Shown: positions 43,051 through 54,619, counted from the first letter of the stretch. The stretch: DNA of 64,000 nt from Candidatus Thiodiazotropha sp. LNASS1 (GCF_964212655.1 NZ_OZ156465.1:4340001-4404000), one strand, 5' to 3'. Program-made: numbers and translations. Notes: generated from the sequence alone by a model not told the origin.

Positions 43051-43509
43051 ATGCGATCGGCTCCGGAAAAATTGAAATCCCTGGTCCGTGCTGAAGTGGA
43101 GCTGTTGGGCTATGAGCTGGTCGGCTTGGAGTTGACGGGACAAGGCAAGGGAGGCGCCTTGCTGAGGATCTATATCGACCATGCCGACGGTATCGGTCTC
43201 GATGACTGTGTACAGGTCAGTCATCAGATCAGCGGCGTGCTGGATGTGGAGGATCCGATCAAGGAGCAGTACCAGCTCGAGGTCTCTTCACCTGGTTTGG
43301 ACCGGCCCCTGTTTGAACGGGAGCATTTTGAGCGGTTCCAGGGAAACAAGGTGCGGGTGAAAACCCACACCAAGATTGAAGGCCGTCACCGTTTTACGGG
43401 TGTACTTCGGGGCGTGGCTGAGAATCAGGTATTGATCGAGGAAGATGGAAAACTCCATGGGATAGCGATTGAACTGATCGATTCGGCGCGTTTGATACCG
43501 GATATTTAG
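43051..43509 (+). CDS. rimP: Ribosome maturation factor RimP
   Basis: Assists late assembly of the 30S ribosomal subunit. The 152 residues are the normal length. The N-terminal domain has [26 protein letters not shown], and the family signature follows: [11 protein letters not shown], then [14 protein letters not shown]; the C-terminal part is an SH3-like domain ([21 protein letters not shown]). The open frame continues upstream to 42940, but that part crosses the leader hairpin, so the ATG at 43051 is the start. It leads the nusA-infB operon, in the conserved gammaproteobacterial order. Confidence 0.95.
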   Translation: MRSAPEKLKSLVRAEVELLGYELVGLELTGQGKGGALLRIYIDHADGIGLDDCVQVSHQISGVLDVEDPIKEQYQLEVSSPGLDRPLFEREHFERFQGNKVRVKTHTKIEGRHRFTGVLRGVAENQVLIEEDGKLHGIAIELIDSARLIPDI

Positions 43510-43525
43510 AATTGGGAAACAATTG

Positions 43526-45019
43526 ATGAGTAAAGAGATATTGCTGGTCGTGGATGCGGTTTCCAATGAGAAAGATGTCGAAAAGAGGATCATCTTTGAA
43601 GCCATTGAGGCTGCCTTGGCATCCGCTACACGCAAGCGCAATGGCGATGACATTCTGGTGCGCGTGGCGATCGACCGAACCACAGGCGATTACGACACCT
43701 TTCGTCGATGGGAAGTGGTGGAGGCCTATTCGGAGGATGAACCGGATGCGCCACTGCGCCAAATTATCCTGGATGTCGCCAGAGCGGAGTATCCCGAAAT
43801 AGAAGTCGGCGAGTTCGTCGAGGAACCGATCGAGTCCATCGAGTTCGGTCGTATTGCCGCACAAGCCGCCAAGCAGGTGATCGTGCAGAAGGTGCGGGAA
43901 GCCGAAAGGGCGAAAGTGGTGGAGGCGTATCAGGGACGGGAGGGTGAGTTGGTCACCGGCGTCGTCAAGCGAATCGACCGTGGTAATATCTTCCTCGATC
44001 TGGGTGGCAACGCAGAAGCCTTTATCGGGCGTGAACATATGATTCCCAAGGAGTCGATCCGGGTAGGTGACCGCATCCGTGGATACCTGTATGAGATTCG
44101 CTCCGAACCCCGCGGCCCGCAGCTTTTTATCAGCCGCACCATGCCGGATCTGTTGATCGAGCTGTTCAAGCTCGAGGTGCCCGAGGTGGGCGAGGGTCTG
44201 ATCGAGATCAAGAGCGCCGCCCGGGATCCCGGCCTGCGCGCCAAGATTGCGGTCAAAGCCCACGATCAGCGCATCGACCCCGTAGGGGCCTGCGTCGGTA
44301 TGCGCGGCTCAAGGGTGCAGGCGGTATCCAACGAGCTGAATGGCGAGCGTGTCGACATCATCCTGTGGAACGACAACCCGGCGCAGTATGTGATCAACGC
44401 CATGTCGCCGGCGGACGTGGTTTCGATTGTTGTGGATGAAGATACACACACCATGGATGTGGCGGTGAGCGAAGAGAATCTTTCCCAGGCCATCGGTCGT
44501 GGCGGACAGAACGTGCGTTTGGCCAGTCAATTGACCGGCTGGGAATTGAATGTCATGGATGAGGCCCAGGCGTCGGAGAAGAGTGAATCGGAAGCCAAGG
44601 GCTTCATGGATGCCTTCATGGAGCAGCTGGATGTGGACGAGGATGTGGCGGCAATACTGGTGCAGGAAGGATTTACCAGTGTCGATGAGGTTGCCTATGT
44701 CCCGATCGAGGAGATGCTCACCATCGAGGAGTTCGATGAGGATCTAATCAACGAGCTGCGCAACCGGGCGAAAGATTTTCTGTTGACCCGGGCCATCGCC
44801 AATGAAGAGGCGTTCCGTGAACCAGCCGAGGATCTGTTGACCATGCAGGGCATGGACAAACAGCTTGCGTTCACGCTTGCCGGTCGGGGCGTGGTGACGA
44901 TGGAGGACCTTGCGGAGCAATCCATCGATGATCTGATGGAGATCGACGGAATGGATGAGGATCGTGCCGGGAAGCTGATCATGACAGCCCGGGCACCTTG
45001 GTTCGAAGAGGCAAAATAG
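43526..45019 (+). CDS. nusA: Transcription termination/antitermination factor NusA
   Basis: Binds RNA polymerase and controls pausing, termination and antitermination. The 497 residues show the full layout: N-terminal polymerase-binding domain (1-130), S1 domain ([22 protein letters not shown]), two KH domains ([54 protein letters not shown]), and two C-terminal acidic repeats (from about 360) as in E. coli, which bind alpha-CTD and N. The ATG at 43526 is preferred over an in-frame TTG three bases upstream. It sits between rimP and infB. Confidence 0.97.
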   Translation: MSKEILLVVDAVSNEKDVEKRIIFEAIEAALASATRKRNGDDILVRVAIDRTTGDYDTFRRWEVVEAYSEDEPDAPLRQIILDVARAEYPEIEVGEFVEEPIESIEFGRIAAQAAKQVIVQKVREAERAKVVEAYQGREGELVTGVVKRIDRGNIFLDLGGNAEAFIGREHMIPKESIRVGDRIRGYLYEIRSEPRGPQLFISRTMPDLLIELFKLEVPEVGEGLIEIKSAARDPGLRAKIAVKAHDQRIDPVGACVGMRGSRVQAVSNELNGERVDIILWNDNPAQYVINAMSPADVVSIVVDEDTHTMDVAVSEENLSQAIGRGGQNVRLASQLTGWELNVMDEAQASEKSESEAKGFMDAFMEQLDVDEDVAAILVQEGFTSVDEVAYVPIEEMLTIEEFDEDLINELRNRAKDFLLTRAIANEEAFREPAEDLLTMQGMDKQLAFTLAGRGVVTMEDLAEQSIDDLMEIDGMDEDRAGKLIMTARAPWFEEAK

Positions 45020-45108
45020 TAGTTGTGTAGCTTTACGCCGCATGTGAGTCCGGTATGAAGGTATAGCATAGGAAAAGATGGATAAGGCAAATTCAAGAGG
45101 CCTGATGT

Positions 45109-47694
45109 ATGAGTGAAGTAACGGTAGCACAACTTGCAAATGTCGTTGGTATTCCTGCCGATCGCTTGATGGAACAGCTGGAGGATGCAGGCATCCAGGC
45201 CAAGACGCCTGACGATAGGATCTCCGATGAGGAGAAAGCCAAACTGCTGCACTATCTGCGCGAGAGTCACGGCAAGAAAAAGAGTGCCGGGGTGACAGCG
45301 CCGAGCAAGGTCACCTTGCGTCGTAAAACCGTCAGCGAACTACGCCAGCCGACAGCTTCACGCAGTACCTTGAGCCGCGCATCGACGGCGCCTGCCAAGA
45401 CGGTCAGTGTGGAGGTGCGTAAGAAGCGTACCTATGTCAAACGTGCCGCTGTTGAATCAGATGAACGTAAGTCGAAAGAGGCGGAAGAGGCGCGCAAGGC
45501 GCTCGACGAACAGGCAAAGGCCAGGGCTGCCATCGAGGCTGAAATCGAGGCGCGAAAAGCGGCCGAGGCGGCGAAAAGGGCTGAAGAGGAAGCGGTAAAG
45601 AAGGCTGAAGAAGAGGCAGAGGCTGCGCGCAAGGCCGCTGAAGAGGAGGCTGCGCGCAAGGTGGTCGAAGCGGAAATGATAAAGGCCGAGGAGCCTGAAG
45701 TGGTGCAGGAGAAGCCTGCCCCCAAACCGGAATCCGGCCGTGGCAAGAAGAGTCGCAAAGAGAGCAAGCGCGAGGGTCTGGAGCTAGAGGGCGAGCAGCG
45801 GTTGGAGCGTAAAGAGCTGCATGTGGCCGATGGCGCAAAGGGACGTCGTAAGAAAAAACCCGCCAAGCAGCGCAGGTCGGCTGCCGCCGCGAGCAGCGAG
45901 AGCCAACACGGTTTTCAACGCCCCACCACTCCGGTCGTGCACGAAGTCAAGATACCCGAGAGCATCACGGTGGCTGAATTGGCCCAGCGGATGTCGATCA
46001 AGGCCGCTGAAGTCATCAAGGTTTTGATGAAAATGGGCATGATGGTAACCATCAACCAACCGTTGGACCGCGATACGGCGATTCTGGTTGTCGAGGAGAT
46101 GGGGCATGTGCCGGTTCATCAGCGCGATGAGGATATTGAAGCCGATCTGCTGAGTATGGAAGAGTCTCAGACTACCGGAGAGTCTGTGCAGCGGCCGCCG
46201 GTGGTCACTATCATGGGACACGTCGACCACGGCAAGACCTCACTGCTCGATTATATTCGCACCAGCCGGGTAGCGGCGGGTGAAGCGGGCGGCATTACCC
46301 AGCACATCGGCGCCTATCACGTGGACACCGATAAAGGCACCGTCTCCTTTCTGGATACACCGGGACACGCCGCCTTCACAGCCATGCGCGCCCGTGGCGC
46401 CAAGGTGACCGATATCGTCATTCTTGTGGTCTCCGCCGACGATGGAGTCATGCCACAGACCAAGGAGGCGATCCAGCATGCCAAGGCGGCCGAGGTGCCG
46501 TTGATTGTGGCAATCAATAAGATCGATAAAGAGGAGGCGAATCCCGATCGCGTCATCCAGGAACTCTCCCAGGAGGAGGTGATTCCCGAGGAGTGGGGGG
46601 GTGACACCATGTTCGTGAAGGTCTCCGCCAAAACCGGCCAGGGCATAGATGAACTGCTCGATGCGATTCTGCTGCAAGCCGAGGTGTTGGAGCTGAAGGC
46701 TGTGCAGGAAGGCAATGCCACGGGATCGATCGTTGAGTCCTCCCTGGACAAGGGCCGGGGACCGGTGGCAACTGTGCTGGTGCAGTCCGGAACTTTAACG
46801 CGCGGCGATGTCATCGTATCCGGTAAGGAGTATGGCCGCGTGCGCGCCATGTTTGATGAGAACGGGCGCCCCATCAAGACCGCCGGTCCTTCCATACCTG
46901 TGGTGGTGCTCGGCCTCTCAGGCACACCGGAAGCGGGTGATGATGTCCGGGTGGTCAGCGATGAGCGGCGTGCCCGCGAGATTGCCGAACTGCGCCATGA
47001 CAAGCAACGGGATACCCGTTTGGCGGCACAGAAAGCGGCGAAACTTGACGAGATGTTCACTCAAATGGAAGAGGGTGAAACCCAGTCTTTGAATGTGATC
47101 GTCAAGGCTGATGTTCAGGGTAGTGTGGAGGCATTGAAAGAGGCACTGGCAAATACCTCCACAGCGGATGTGAAAGTGTCCGTGGTTGCATCGGGCGTAG
47201 GCGGTATCAATGAATCTGACGCCAACCTGGCAGTGACATCAAATGCCATCATCATCGGCTTTAATGTACGTGCCGATGCAGGTGCGCGCAGGGTGGTTGA
47301 AGAACAAGGCATCGACATGCGCTACTACGGCATCATCTATGAAATCATCGATGATGTGAAAAAGGCCATATCGGGTATGCTCTCTCCGGAAATCCGCGAG
47401 GAGATTATCGGATTGGCCGAGGTGCGTGATGTGTTCCGCAACTCCAAGCTTGGCGCGATTGCCGGTTGTATGGTTATCGAAGGCATGGTGAAACGCAATA
47501 ACCCGATCCGTGTACTGCGTGACAATGTGGTGATATACGAGGGGGCTCTGGAGTCCTTGCGCCGCTTCAAGGATGACGTCGCGGAAGTGAAGAACGGTAT
47601 GGAGTGCGGCATTGGCGTAAAGAACTACAACGATGTGCAGGTGGGCGACCAGATCGAGGTCTTCGAGCGGACTGAAGTGATGCGGGACATATAA
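45109..47694 (+). CDS. infB: Translation initiation factor IF-2
   Basis: The GTPase that places initiator tRNA on the ribosome. The 861 residues are typical. An IF2N domain ([19 protein letters not shown]) is followed by a long Ala/Glu/Lys-rich linker (about 100-250, with several near-repeats of [12 protein letters not shown] type) and a second IF2N domain. The G domain (about 365-530) has G1 [10 protein letters not shown]3 DTPGHAAF and G4 NKID. Domains II to IV follow, ending ...GDQIEVFE. As in enteric bacteria, an internal start could make a shorter form, but no clear site was identified. It follows nusA by 89 nt. Confidence 0.97.
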   Translation: MSEVTVAQLANVVGIPADRLMEQLEDAGIQAKTPDDRISDEEKAKLLHYLRESHGKKKSAGVTAPSKVTLRRKTVSELRQPTASRSTLSRASTAPAKTVSVEVRKKRTYVKRAAVESDERKSKEAEEARKALDEQAKARAAIEAEIEARKAAEAAKRAEEEAVKKAEEEAEAARKAAEEEAARKVVEAEMIKAEEPEVVQEKPAPKPESGRGKKSRKESKREGLELEGEQRLERKELHVADGAKGRRKKKPAKQRRSAAAASSESQHGFQRPTTPVVHEVKIPESITVAELAQRMSIKAAEVIKVLMKMGMMVTINQPLDRDTAILVVEEMGHVPVHQRDEDIEADLLSMEESQTTGESVQRPPVVTIMGHVDHGKTSLLDYIRTSRVAAGEAGGITQHIGAYHVDTDKGTVSFLDTPGHAAFTAMRARGAKVTDIVILVVSADDGVMPQTKEAIQHAKAAEVPLIVAINKIDKEEANPDRVIQELSQEEVIPEEWGGDTMFVKVSAKTGQGIDELLDAILLQAEVLELKAVQEGNATGSIVESSLDKGRGPVATVLVQSGTLTRGDVIVSGKEYGRVRAMFDENGRPIKTAGPSIPVVVLGLSGTPEAGDDVRVVSDERRAREIAELRHDKQRDTRLAAQKAAKLDEMFTQMEEGETQSLNVIVKADVQGSVEALKEALANTSTADVKVSVVASGVGGINESDANLAVTSNAIIIGFNVRADAGARRVVEEQGIDMRYYGIIYEIIDDVKKAISGMLSPEIREEIIGLAEVRDVFRNSKLGAIAGCMVIEGMVKRNNPIRVLRDNVVIYEGALESLRRFKDDVAEVKNGMECGIGVKNYNDVQVGDQIEVFERTEVMRDI

Positions 47695-47699
47695 GTGCC

Positions 47700-48068
47700 A
47701 TGCCGCGTGATTTCAAACGAACAGATCGTATCGGTGCGGAACTGCAACGGGAGTTGGCCGGACTGATCCGGGAAGAGGTCAAGTATCCGGCCATCGGAAT
47801 GGTGACCATCCAGGAAGCCCGGGTGGTGAGGGATCTCTCCCAGGCCAAGGTCTTCTTTACCACCATGTCATCATCGCTTTCGCAGAAAGAGAGTGTCGAA
47901 CAGTTGAACCATATCGCCGGTCATCTGCGTTGGTTGCTGGGTCATCGTATGAAGCTACGTTCAATACCCAAATTGAATTTCGTCTATGACACCTCGGTGG
48001 AGCAGGGGGAACATCTTTCCACCTTAATTGATCAAGCGGTGAAGGAAAACCACACCGACCTGGATTGA
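47700..48068 (+). CDS. rbfA: Ribosome-binding factor A
   Basis: A small KH-type protein that matures the 5' end region of 16S rRNA and helps cells at low temperature. The 122 residues contain RTDRIGAELQRELAGLI, then VKYPAIGMVTIQEARVVRDLSQAKVFF and the C-terminal LRSIPKLNFVYDTSVEQGEHL, all family hallmarks. It starts 5 nt after the infB stop, so it is certainly part of the same operon. Nothing unusual. Confidence 0.96.
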   Translation: MPRDFKRTDRIGAELQRELAGLIREEVKYPAIGMVTIQEARVVRDLSQAKVFFTTMSSSLSQKESVEQLNHIAGHLRWLLGHRMKLRSIPKLNFVYDTSVEQGEHLSTLIDQAVKENHTDLD

Positions 48069-48103
48069 TCCTTTCTCACGATTAAGCAAGATAGAGTAAA
48101 AGC

Positions 48104-49027
48104 ATGGGACGTCGTCGCAACAGGGGGCGCAATATCAGTGGTGTATTGCTGCTCGACAAACCGGAAGGTATGACATCGAACAAGGCCTTGCAGGAGGTGA
48201 AATTCCTCTATAAAGCGGCAAAGGCGGGACATACGGGCAGTCTCGATCCGCTCGCCACCGGTCTGTTGCCGATCTGTTTCGGCGAGGCGACGAAGCTCTC
48301 GGCGTTTCTGTTGGATGCGGATAAACACTACCGGGTCAGGGTCAGGCTGGGTGAGACCAGAACCACGGCCGATGCCGAAGGCGAGGTGATCGAGCGGGCC
48401 GATCCCAGCGGAGTCACTGAAGCGATACTGCGGGACGTGCTGGCCGATTTCCTGGGTGAACAGCAACAGCTGCCGCCCATGTACTCCGCTATCAAGCACC
48501 AGGGCGAGCGACTCTATAAACTGGCCCGTAAAGGAGTGGAGGTCGAGCGCGAACCCCGTACTATCCGAATCCATTCAATGCAGTTGATCGATTTCTCCCT
48601 GCCCGAATTCGAAATGGACGTGCACTGCTCGAAGGGCACCTATGTACGTACCCTCGCCGAGGATATCGGTAAACAGCTGGGTTGCGGCGCCTATGTCAGT
48701 GGCTTGCGCAGGACCGGAGTCGGTCCCTACGACGACCAGTCGATGGTCACCTTGGATGAGGTTCAGCACGCCTTCTCCGAAAAGCTGTTTAAAGAGATGG
48801 ATGATTGGCTGCTGCCGTTGGAGAGTGCATTGGCCGAGTGGCCCCAAGTCGATCTGACAGCGGATGCCGCCTTCTATATGAGGCAGGGTCAACCGATCCT
48901 GGTACCAAATGCCCCCACCAGCGGTTGGGTGCGTCTCTATACCAATGAGACCGATTTTCTCGGCGTCGGCCAGGTTCTCGATGACGGGCGTGTGGCGCCA
49001 AAACGGCTCATGCAGGTAACAAATTGA
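48104..49027 (+). CDS. truB: tRNA pseudouridine-55 synthase TruB
   Basis: Makes pseudouridine at position 55 in the T-loop of almost all tRNAs. The 307 residues begin with GVLLLDKPEGMTSNKALQ; the catalytic Asp lies in HTGSLDPLATGLLPI near residue 48. KGTYVRTLAEDIGKQLG and the C-terminal PUA-like part follow as usual. It lies 35 nt after rbfA, in the standard gene order before rpsO. Confidence 0.97.
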   Translation: MGRRRNRGRNISGVLLLDKPEGMTSNKALQEVKFLYKAAKAGHTGSLDPLATGLLPICFGEATKLSAFLLDADKHYRVRVRLGETRTTADAEGEVIERADPSGVTEAILRDVLADFLGEQQQLPPMYSAIKHQGERLYKLARKGVEVEREPRTIRIHSMQLIDFSLPEFEMDVHCSKGTYVRTLAEDIGKQLGCGAYVSGLRRTGVGPYDDQSMVTLDEVQHAFSEKLFKEMDDWLLPLESALAEWPQVDLTADAAFYMRQGQPILVPNAPTSGWVRLYTNETDFLGVGQVLDDGRVAPKRLMQVTN

Positions 49028-49221
49028 ATTGCAGAAAGAAATTCATCACATGTAGCGGAATTTGGGTTGCTGTGAAGGCCCAGAACGCGCATACTACGCG
49101 CTCTTTCCGGGGATGGCCCGGTTAACAGCGTATTTTTCACCGGTCCGGCCTGCCTGAACTCATTGTCGGGTGGGTCTTAAATGGGGCCAGATTCAACGAC
49201 GTAACCAAGAGGAGAAACGTC
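49028..49221 (+). promoter_or_regulatory. rpsO promoter and leader
   Basis: About 195 nt. TTGCTG, a 17-nt spacer and CATACT (about 49066-49095) form a plausible promoter. The leader that follows can fold into GC-rich hairpins (for example around GGCCCGG and CCGGTCCGGCC), and AGAGGAG stands before the ATG. In other gammaproteobacteria S15 represses its own translation through such a leader, but the fold is not proven here. Confidence 0.5.
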
Positions 49222-49491
49222 ATGTCAATGAGTGCAGCAGACAAGAAATCTGTCATCGAGGAGTATCAGCGGGCACCCGGGGATACCGGTTCGCCTGAGG
49301 TACAGGTCGCCCTGATGACCAGCCGCATTACTCAGCTCACGGAGCATTTCAAAGAACATAAACAGGATCACCACTCCCGTCAGGGTCTGGTGCGTCTCGT
49401 CAATTCCCGCCGCAAGCTGTTGGACTATCTGAAGAGCAATGACCCGGATCGCTATAAAGAGCTGATCAGCCGTCTGGGTCTGCGTCGCTAA
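49222..49491 (+). CDS. rpsO: 30S ribosomal protein S15
   Basis: An 89-residue primary 16S rRNA-binding protein. The sequence shows all S15 hallmarks: [34 protein letters not shown], and [15 protein letters not shown], with the C-terminal [15 protein letters not shown] lies a few bases before the ATG. It is followed 36 nt later by pnp, the conserved pair whose joint mRNA is processed by RNase III and PNPase in E. coli. Confidence 0.98.
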   Translation: MSMSAADKKSVIEEYQRAPGDTGSPEVQVALMTSRITQLTEHFKEHKQDHHSRQGLVRLVNSRRKLLDYLKSNDPDRYKELISRLGLRR

Positions 49492-49527
49492 TTCGTCCTG
49501 AAACATTAATTACTCAAGGATTCAAAA

Positions 49528-51624
49528 GTGACATTAATCAAAAAAGAATTTCAATGGGGAGACAATAAGGTCTCCATCGAAACAGGTGAGATAGCAAGGC
49601 AGGCTGACGGTGCAGTCATGGTCAATGTGGACGACACTGTGGTCCAGGTAACCGTGGTTGAAGCGAAGAGCGAGGTAGCCCGGGACTTTTTTCCATTGAC
49701 CGTGGACTATCAGGAGAAGACATATGCCGCCGGAATGATCCCTGGCGGCTTTTTTCGTCGTGAAGGCCGTCCGAGTGAAAAGGAGATTCTCACAGCACGG
49801 CTTATCGATCGGCCGATCCGTCCGCTATTTCCGAAGGGTTTCACCAGTGAGGTCCAGGTCATCATTACCGTGATGTCCCTGAACCCGGCAGTGGATCCCG
49901 AAATACCTTCATTGATCGGTACTTCCGCAGCGCTCGCGATCTCCGGACTGCCGTTTCAGGGCCCAGTCGGCGCCGCTCGTGTCGGCTATAAAAACGGCGA
50001 GTACATTTTGAATGCCGCCACCACCGGCCTCAATCCCGATTCGGATCTGGACCTGATTGTAGCCGGTACTGAAGAGGCTGTATTGATGGTCGAATCGGAA
50101 GCGAACCAGCTCTCCGAAGAGGTCATGCTGGGCGCCGTACTGTTCGGTCATGAACAGTTCCAGACCGTCATCCAGGCGATCAAGGAACTGGCGGCCGAGG
50201 TCAACAAGCCGATAGCCGATTTCGCAGCCCCGGAAGAGGATTCAGAACTGAGCGCAGCGGTGGAGGCCGAGGCTGCTCAGGGTATTGGTGACGCCTATCG
50301 TATCGCAGACAAGCTTGATCGTTATGCGGCCGTCGACAAGGCTGTGGCGGCAACCGTGCAGAAGCTCTGTGCGGAGGACGATGAGGGTGAAACCCGCTGG
50401 AGTGTCGATCAGGTCAAGACGGCCATTGAGAAGTTGAAAAAGCGTGTTGTCAGAGGCCGTATCCTGGATGGTGAACCCCGTATTGACGGTCGTGATACCC
50501 GCACGGTGCGCCCGATCTCGGTGCGTACGGGTGTTTTGCCGAGAACCCACGGTTCTGCGCTCTTCACGCGTGGCGAGACCCAGGCCCTGGTGGTAACCAC
50601 CCTGGGCACCGAGCGCGATTCACAGATCATCGACGCACTGGAGGGCTCCCGTCGCGAGCACTTCATGCTGCACTACAACTTCCCTCCCTTCTGCGTGGGT
50701 GAGACAGGGCGAGTCGGTAGTCCGAAACGGCGTGAAATCGGTCATGGCCGTCTGGCCAAGCGCGGTGTGCTTGCCTGTATGCCGACAATCAGCGAGTTCC
50801 CCTATGCAATCCGCGTGGTCTCCGAGATCACCGAATCCAACGGCTCCTCCTCGATGGCATCCGTCTGCGGTACCAGTCTGGCATTGATGGATGCCGGTGT
50901 GCCGATCAAGAATCCTGTCGCCGGCGTGGCCATGGGACTGATCAAGGAGGGTGACAAGTTCGCCGTACTGACCGATATCATGGGTGACGAGGATCACCTG
51001 GGTGACATGGACTTCAAAGTGGCCGGTACCGGTCAGGGTATCAATGCCCTGCAGATGGATATCAAGATCAACGGTATCACCAAGGAGATCATGGAGATCG
51101 CACTGGACCAGGCTAAAGAGGGGCGTCTTCACATCCTTGGCGAGATGAACAGCGTCATCAACTCACATCGCGACGAGATGTCGGAGCATGCTCCACGGAT
51201 TATCGAGTTCAAGATCAATCCCGACAAGATTCGTGATGTCATCGGCAAGGGCGGTGTGACCATTCGCTCCATTACCGAAGAGACCGGCGCTACTGTCGAT
51301 ATCACCGATGACGGTGTGGTCAAGATCTTCTCCGTGGATAAATCCGCGGGTGAGGAGGCGCGCAAGCGCGTGGAACTGATCACTGCCGATGTTGAGGTCG
51401 GTACGACATATGAAGGCAAGGTGGCAAAGCTGATGGATTTCGGCGCATTTGTCACCATCCTGCCGGGCAAGGACGGATTGGTGCATATCTCACAGATCTC
51501 CAATGAACGTGTGGAGAAGGTCAGTGATAAGCTGACCGAAGGTGATGTGGTGAAAGTCAAGGTTCTCGAGGTTGATAAACAGGGCCGTATTCGCCTGAGC
51601 ATGAAGGCGGTTGAAGAGGCCTGA
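49528..51624 (+). CDS. pnp: Polyribonucleotide nucleotidyltransferase
   Basis: A 3'-to-5' phosphorolytic exoribonuclease and part of the RNA degradosome. The start codon is GTG. The 698 residues hold two RNase PH domains separated by a helical segment, then a KH domain ([22 protein letters not shown]) and an S1 domain ([18 protein letters not shown] ... [14 protein letters not shown]). The catalytic site of the second PH domain is present ([11 protein letters not shown] and the Asp-rich GDEDHLGD). Downstream is a strong terminator, so pnp closes the operon. Confidence 0.98.
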   Translation: MTLIKKEFQWGDNKVSIETGEIARQADGAVMVNVDDTVVQVTVVEAKSEVARDFFPLTVDYQEKTYAAGMIPGGFFRREGRPSEKEILTARLIDRPIRPLFPKGFTSEVQVIITVMSLNPAVDPEIPSLIGTSAALAISGLPFQGPVGAARVGYKNGEYILNAATTGLNPDSDLDLIVAGTEEAVLMVESEANQLSEEVMLGAVLFGHEQFQTVIQAIKELAAEVNKPIADFAAPEEDSELSAAVEAEAAQGIGDAYRIADKLDRYAAVDKAVAATVQKLCAEDDEGETRWSVDQVKTAIEKLKKRVVRGRILDGEPRIDGRDTRTVRPISVRTGVLPRTHGSALFTRGETQALVVTTLGTERDSQIIDALEGSRREHFMLHYNFPPFCVGETGRVGSPKRREIGHGRLAKRGVLACMPTISEFPYAIRVVSEITESNGSSSMASVCGTSLALMDAGVPIKNPVAGVAMGLIKEGDKFAVLTDIMGDEDHLGDMDFKVAGTGQGINALQMDIKINGITKEIMEIALDQAKEGRLHILGEMNSVINSHRDEMSEHAPRIIEFKINPDKIRDVIGKGGVTIRSITEETGATVDITDDGVVKIFSVDKSAGEEARKRVELITADVEVGTTYEGKVAKLMDFGAFVTILPGKDGLVHISQISNERVEKVSDKLTEGDVVKVKVLEVDKQGRIRLSMKAVEEA

Positions 51625-51641
51625 TTAGCATTGAGCAATGG

Positions 51642-51670
51642 AAAAAGGGGCCGATAAGGCCCCTTTTTTT
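51642..51670 (+). terminator. Intrinsic terminator after pnp
   Basis: Arms GGGGCC (51647-51652) and GGCCCC (51658-51663) around GATAA, flanked by an A-rich left side and a run of seven T. Strong rho-independent terminator closing the nusA-pnp operon. Confidence 0.92.
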
Positions 51671-51726
51671 GCGCGATTTTCGAGTTTTAAGGCATATATC
51701 GCCGGTTGGATCGGTGTTGACAGACC

Positions 51727-51963
51727 CTAGTTAAACCAGACATCCCAGATGACGAACAGCAAGATGGCGGCAAGACCGGTTGAAAACAGGACGCTGCCTA
51801 AACCGACCAGCATCTCCGACACTGAGATAAACCAGGGTTGATCAGACCAGCGATTGTGGACATGCGACCTATAATGCTGGTTGAAGAGGTACCTCCAGCC
51901 AACCAGGTAGTCGATATAAGTGGGATTTCTAAAGGGTCTCAAGGTGTGTGTATCACTGCGCAT
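51727..51963 (-). CDS. Small single-pass membrane protein
   Basis: A 78-residue protein read leftwards, with a C-terminal membrane segment (LVGLGSVLFSTGLAAILLFVIW, residues about 51-73) and an aromatic- and Arg-rich N-terminal half (YLVGWRYLFNQHYRSHVHNRW). GGAGAAAAGG lies just before the ATG. The gene converges on pnp, 100 nt from it. No named family. Confidence 0.68.
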   Translation of the reverse strand: MRSDTHTLRPFRNPTYIDYLVGWRYLFNQHYRSHVHNRWSDQPWFISVSEMLVGLGSVLFSTGLAAILLFVIWDVWFN

Positions 51964-52184
51964 TGCCTTTTCTCCGAGTAGGGTGCATTTGCCCTTATTC
52001 TGTCTGTGATTTACAAGATGCCACAGTTATATTGCAGTTATATGACTGTTGCATGAACGGTATGCGATGCCGATATTCACCACGTGTTGAATTTGTTTGA
52101 ATCCGATCCTCGATATACCCCGTATAGATGTTTGAACGCAGCATGATTCTGCTTCATTAACTTAACTAAACGAGGAATATCAAA

Positions 52185-52469
52185 ATGAAAATTCTATTAG
52201 CAACCGCAACCATGATTTTGTCTGCCAACCTGTACGCCACTTCATATGATGATCTGTATGAGGTAGTCGGTAACAACCATGATCTGTACATTGGCTCGTC
52301 CTACTCGAACACTCTGCCTACAGCCATGCAGCCGGGTATTGGTGATCAGTATGGTAGCTCCTTCCTCTACTCTGAAGGTTTCTCGAGTAATGTGCACAAG
52401 TCGCAGCGTGGATTCAATGATGGATACGGAAGCAGCCTGATTGATGTCGGCGCAGCGGTAAACTGGTAA
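52185..52469 (+). CDS. Small secreted protein
   Basis: A 94-residue exported protein with a signal peptide (MKILLATATMILSANLYA, cleavage about residue 18). The mature part is Ser-, Tyr- and Gly-rich (DLYIGSSYSNTLP; GDQYGSSFLYSEGFSS; DGYGSSLIDVG), with short near-repeats of (D/Q)YGSS. That composition resembles small extracellular or matrix proteins but matches no family I can name. AGGA lies before the ATG. A hairpin follows shortly after the stop, which supports a single-gene unit. Confidence 0.7.
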   Translation: MKILLATATMILSANLYATSYDDLYEVVGNNHDLYIGSSYSNTLPTAMQPGIGDQYGSSFLYSEGFSSNVHKSQRGFNDGYGSSLIDVGAAVNW

Positions 52470-52480
52470 TGTTGGTTTTG

Positions 52481-52510
52481 CTTTAGCGGGGCATCCTGCC
52501 CCGTCTAAAG
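52481..52510 (+). terminator. Hairpin downstream of small secreted protein
   Basis: GGGGCA (52488-52493), TCC, TGCCCC (52497-52502), with outer arms CTTTAG/CTAAAG. There is no T run after it, so termination is likely but not certain. Confidence 0.5.
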
Positions 52511-52858
52511 CGATACATCGATCAATTCGATACGCTTGTGCTAACGGGTACAATCACTGAGTCTAACCCAATGATTGATTCGTTCTGGTTTGGCGTGTTA
52601 GGCATAAACTACTGAAAAACAACTATAAAATAATTAAAAATCTATTTTGAGCCTAAGTAAGAAAGTTGGCTGTAATCGGCCGTTTGAAAGGTGTGATTAC
52701 AGATTCAGCTACAAAAATGTTGAATTTCCCTCCATGTATTGAATCCAAATCATGATAGCCGGCGTAACAGTTGTATAGTTGCGACTAAATGTGCCTCGCG
52801 GGATAAGGCTCAGTCGATTGGGTTTCATGGTCCATATTTCAGCAGATTGAGGTGTTTC

Positions 52859-54619
52859 GTGCCGCCAATACGCCTGACATTTTCAGTGCTGATCATAGTG
52901 CTGTTACTTACATCTTGTGCATCCCTGGAACATCAAGCCAGTCAGTCCCGAGTCGTTCCTCAGGGTGATATGGCTAGTGTGCGCAGTGAGACGATGAAAT
53001 TGATTACCCGGTTGCTGGAAGAAGAGCTGGTACCGGGATTGAGTATTGCCCTGGTCGACAGAGAGGGCGCTGTCTGGCTTGAGGGATTCGGCGTCGCTAA
53101 CACCCGTACCGGAGATAGGGTCGATACGGGAACCCTGTTCAGGGTTGGATCACTAACCAAGCCGGTTACTGCGCTTGCTGTCATGCAACTCGTCGCAGCA
53201 GGCAGGATTGACCTGGATCTGGCGTTAAAAGATCAGCTGTCAGGCTTCTCTATTCGACATCACCAGCAGGATGCAACCCCGCTGACACCCCGGCAACTGC
53301 TGAGTCATCGCAGTGGACTTCCCAGCGACCTGCGCAAGGGAATGTACACGGATACCCCCTTTACCAAGGTGACGACACTGCTGCACGAGGAATATGCCGC
53401 ATACGATCCTGATCGGGTCTATAGCTATTCAAATATCGGTTATGACTTGCTGGGACACCTGGTTCAGCAACGCTCGGGTCTGGCCTATACGGATTTTATC
53501 GAGCGATCTTTGTTTACTCCCTTGGAGATGCACAGCAGTGGTTTTGATCTTTCGTCGGAGTTACAGAGTCGATTATCCGCCGGACATCTGGACGGTCAGA
53601 TCCGGCCTCAGCCACCACTAAGAGATACGCCGGCATTAGGTCTCTATTCCACAGGAGAGGATCTGGGCCGTTTGATAACCGCACTGCTTGGCGCCAAAAT
53701 CCCCGCGCTGCCTTCACCACTGCTGAGTCAGATGTTTCAGCCACAAACTGTCGATGGTCAGGTTTCATTGGGTATATTACCCGGATTTGGCTGGTTTATT
53801 GAGCACCACCCTGTCATTGGGAAGCGTGTTCGCCATGGTGGCAGCACGCTGCTGTTCGGTGCTGAAATGGTGCTGCTGCCGGAACAGGATCTGGGCATTG
53901 CCGTATTGGCCAATGGCGCGGACAGCAATCGGATTGCAAAGGAGTTGGCGACAACCATACTCATGATTGCCGCTTCGATACGCGGAGAACTTCCCGAACA
54001 GTCACTGCGCCAGGTTACGAGCGACCTTCCGGTTGGTTATGACACACCCTCTGGCGCCTATGCCACGGATCTTGGGCTGCTGATGGTCGATGCCGAGCAA
54101 CCCAGACTCTGTGCCTGCATCATTGAGCAGATTCTGGATCTGGTGCGTTTTGAAGACGGCAGTTTGGGGCTTAGTGAAAAAAGTACCCAACAATTACCGG
54201 AAGGATACCGGATATTGGGTGATCTGCGTCTACGTGAGCGCGAGATCAACGGCATGGATGTCTTGGTGGCGGACCGGGACGGTAACGAGATCATGCTCGG
54301 TAACAGGATCGAATCCGATCAATGGGAGTCGGTATGGAAGAAGCGGTTGGGCAGTTACCGGACTATCAATCCGGATGGAGAGTTCTCGATACGGGATCTC
54401 AAATTGAGTGACCAGGATGGGGTGCTCTGCCTGCACTATCGCGCGCCGCATTTGAGTGAGAATCTGATCAGAGTCCCGCTGCAACCGGTATCCGCCACAG
54501 AGGCTGTGGTACAGGGGTTCGGTCGCGGCGGCGGGGAGACAGTGCAGATAGTCGAGTTGGACGGTAAGCAGTGTCTGAAGTTTTCCGGCTATATGGGAGT
54601 GCCACAGGAACAGGATTAA
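52859..54619 (+). CDS. Lipoprotein serine hydrolase (beta-lactamase/PBP-like)
   Basis: An envelope hydrolase of the class C beta-lactamase / penicillin-binding-protein superfamily, about 586 residues. The GTG at 52859 with GAGGTG upstream is preferred over the longer frame to 52739; it gives a clear lipoprotein signal (FSVLIIVLLLTSCAS). The catalytic residues are Ser and Lys in FRVGSLTKPVTAL, Tyr in YSYSNIGYD and a third motif around VRHGGSTLLF. A C-terminal part of about 200 residues, with several short strands, follows the catalytic domain. Such proteins are often esterases or peptidases, not true beta-lactamases. Neighbours do not reveal the substrate. Confidence 0.88.
   Translation: MPPIRLTFSVLIIVLLLTSCASLEHQASQSRVVPQGDMASVRSETMKLITRLLEEELVPGLSIALVDREGAVWLEGFGVANTRTGDRVDTGTLFRVGSLTKPVTALAVMQLVAAGRIDLDLALKDQLSGFSIRHHQQDATPLTPRQLLSHRSGLPSDLRKGMYTDTPFTKVTTLLHEEYAAYDPDRVYSYSNIGYDLLGHLVQQRSGLAYTDFIERSLFTPLEMHSSGFDLSSELQSRLSAGHLDGQIRPQPPLRDTPALGLYSTGEDLGRLITALLGAKIPALPSPLLSQMFQPQTVDGQVSLGILPGFGWFIEHHPVIGKRVRHGGSTLLFGAEMVLLPEQDLGIAVLANGADSNRIAKELATTILMIAASIRGELPEQSLRQVTSDLPVGYDTPSGAYATDLGLLMVDAEQPRLCACIIEQILDLVRFEDGSLGLSEKSTQQLPEGYRILGDLRLREREINGMDVLVADRDGNEIMLGNRIESDQWESVWKKRLGSYRTINPDGEFSIRDLKLSDQDGVLCLHYRAPHLSENLIRVPLQPVSATEAVVQGFGRGGGETVQIVELDGKQCLKFSGYMGVPQEQD

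Noticed and set aside
45432-45866. Minus-strand frames opposite infB
   Set aside because: They arise from the Ala/Glu/Lys-rich linker of IF-2 read on the wrong strand.
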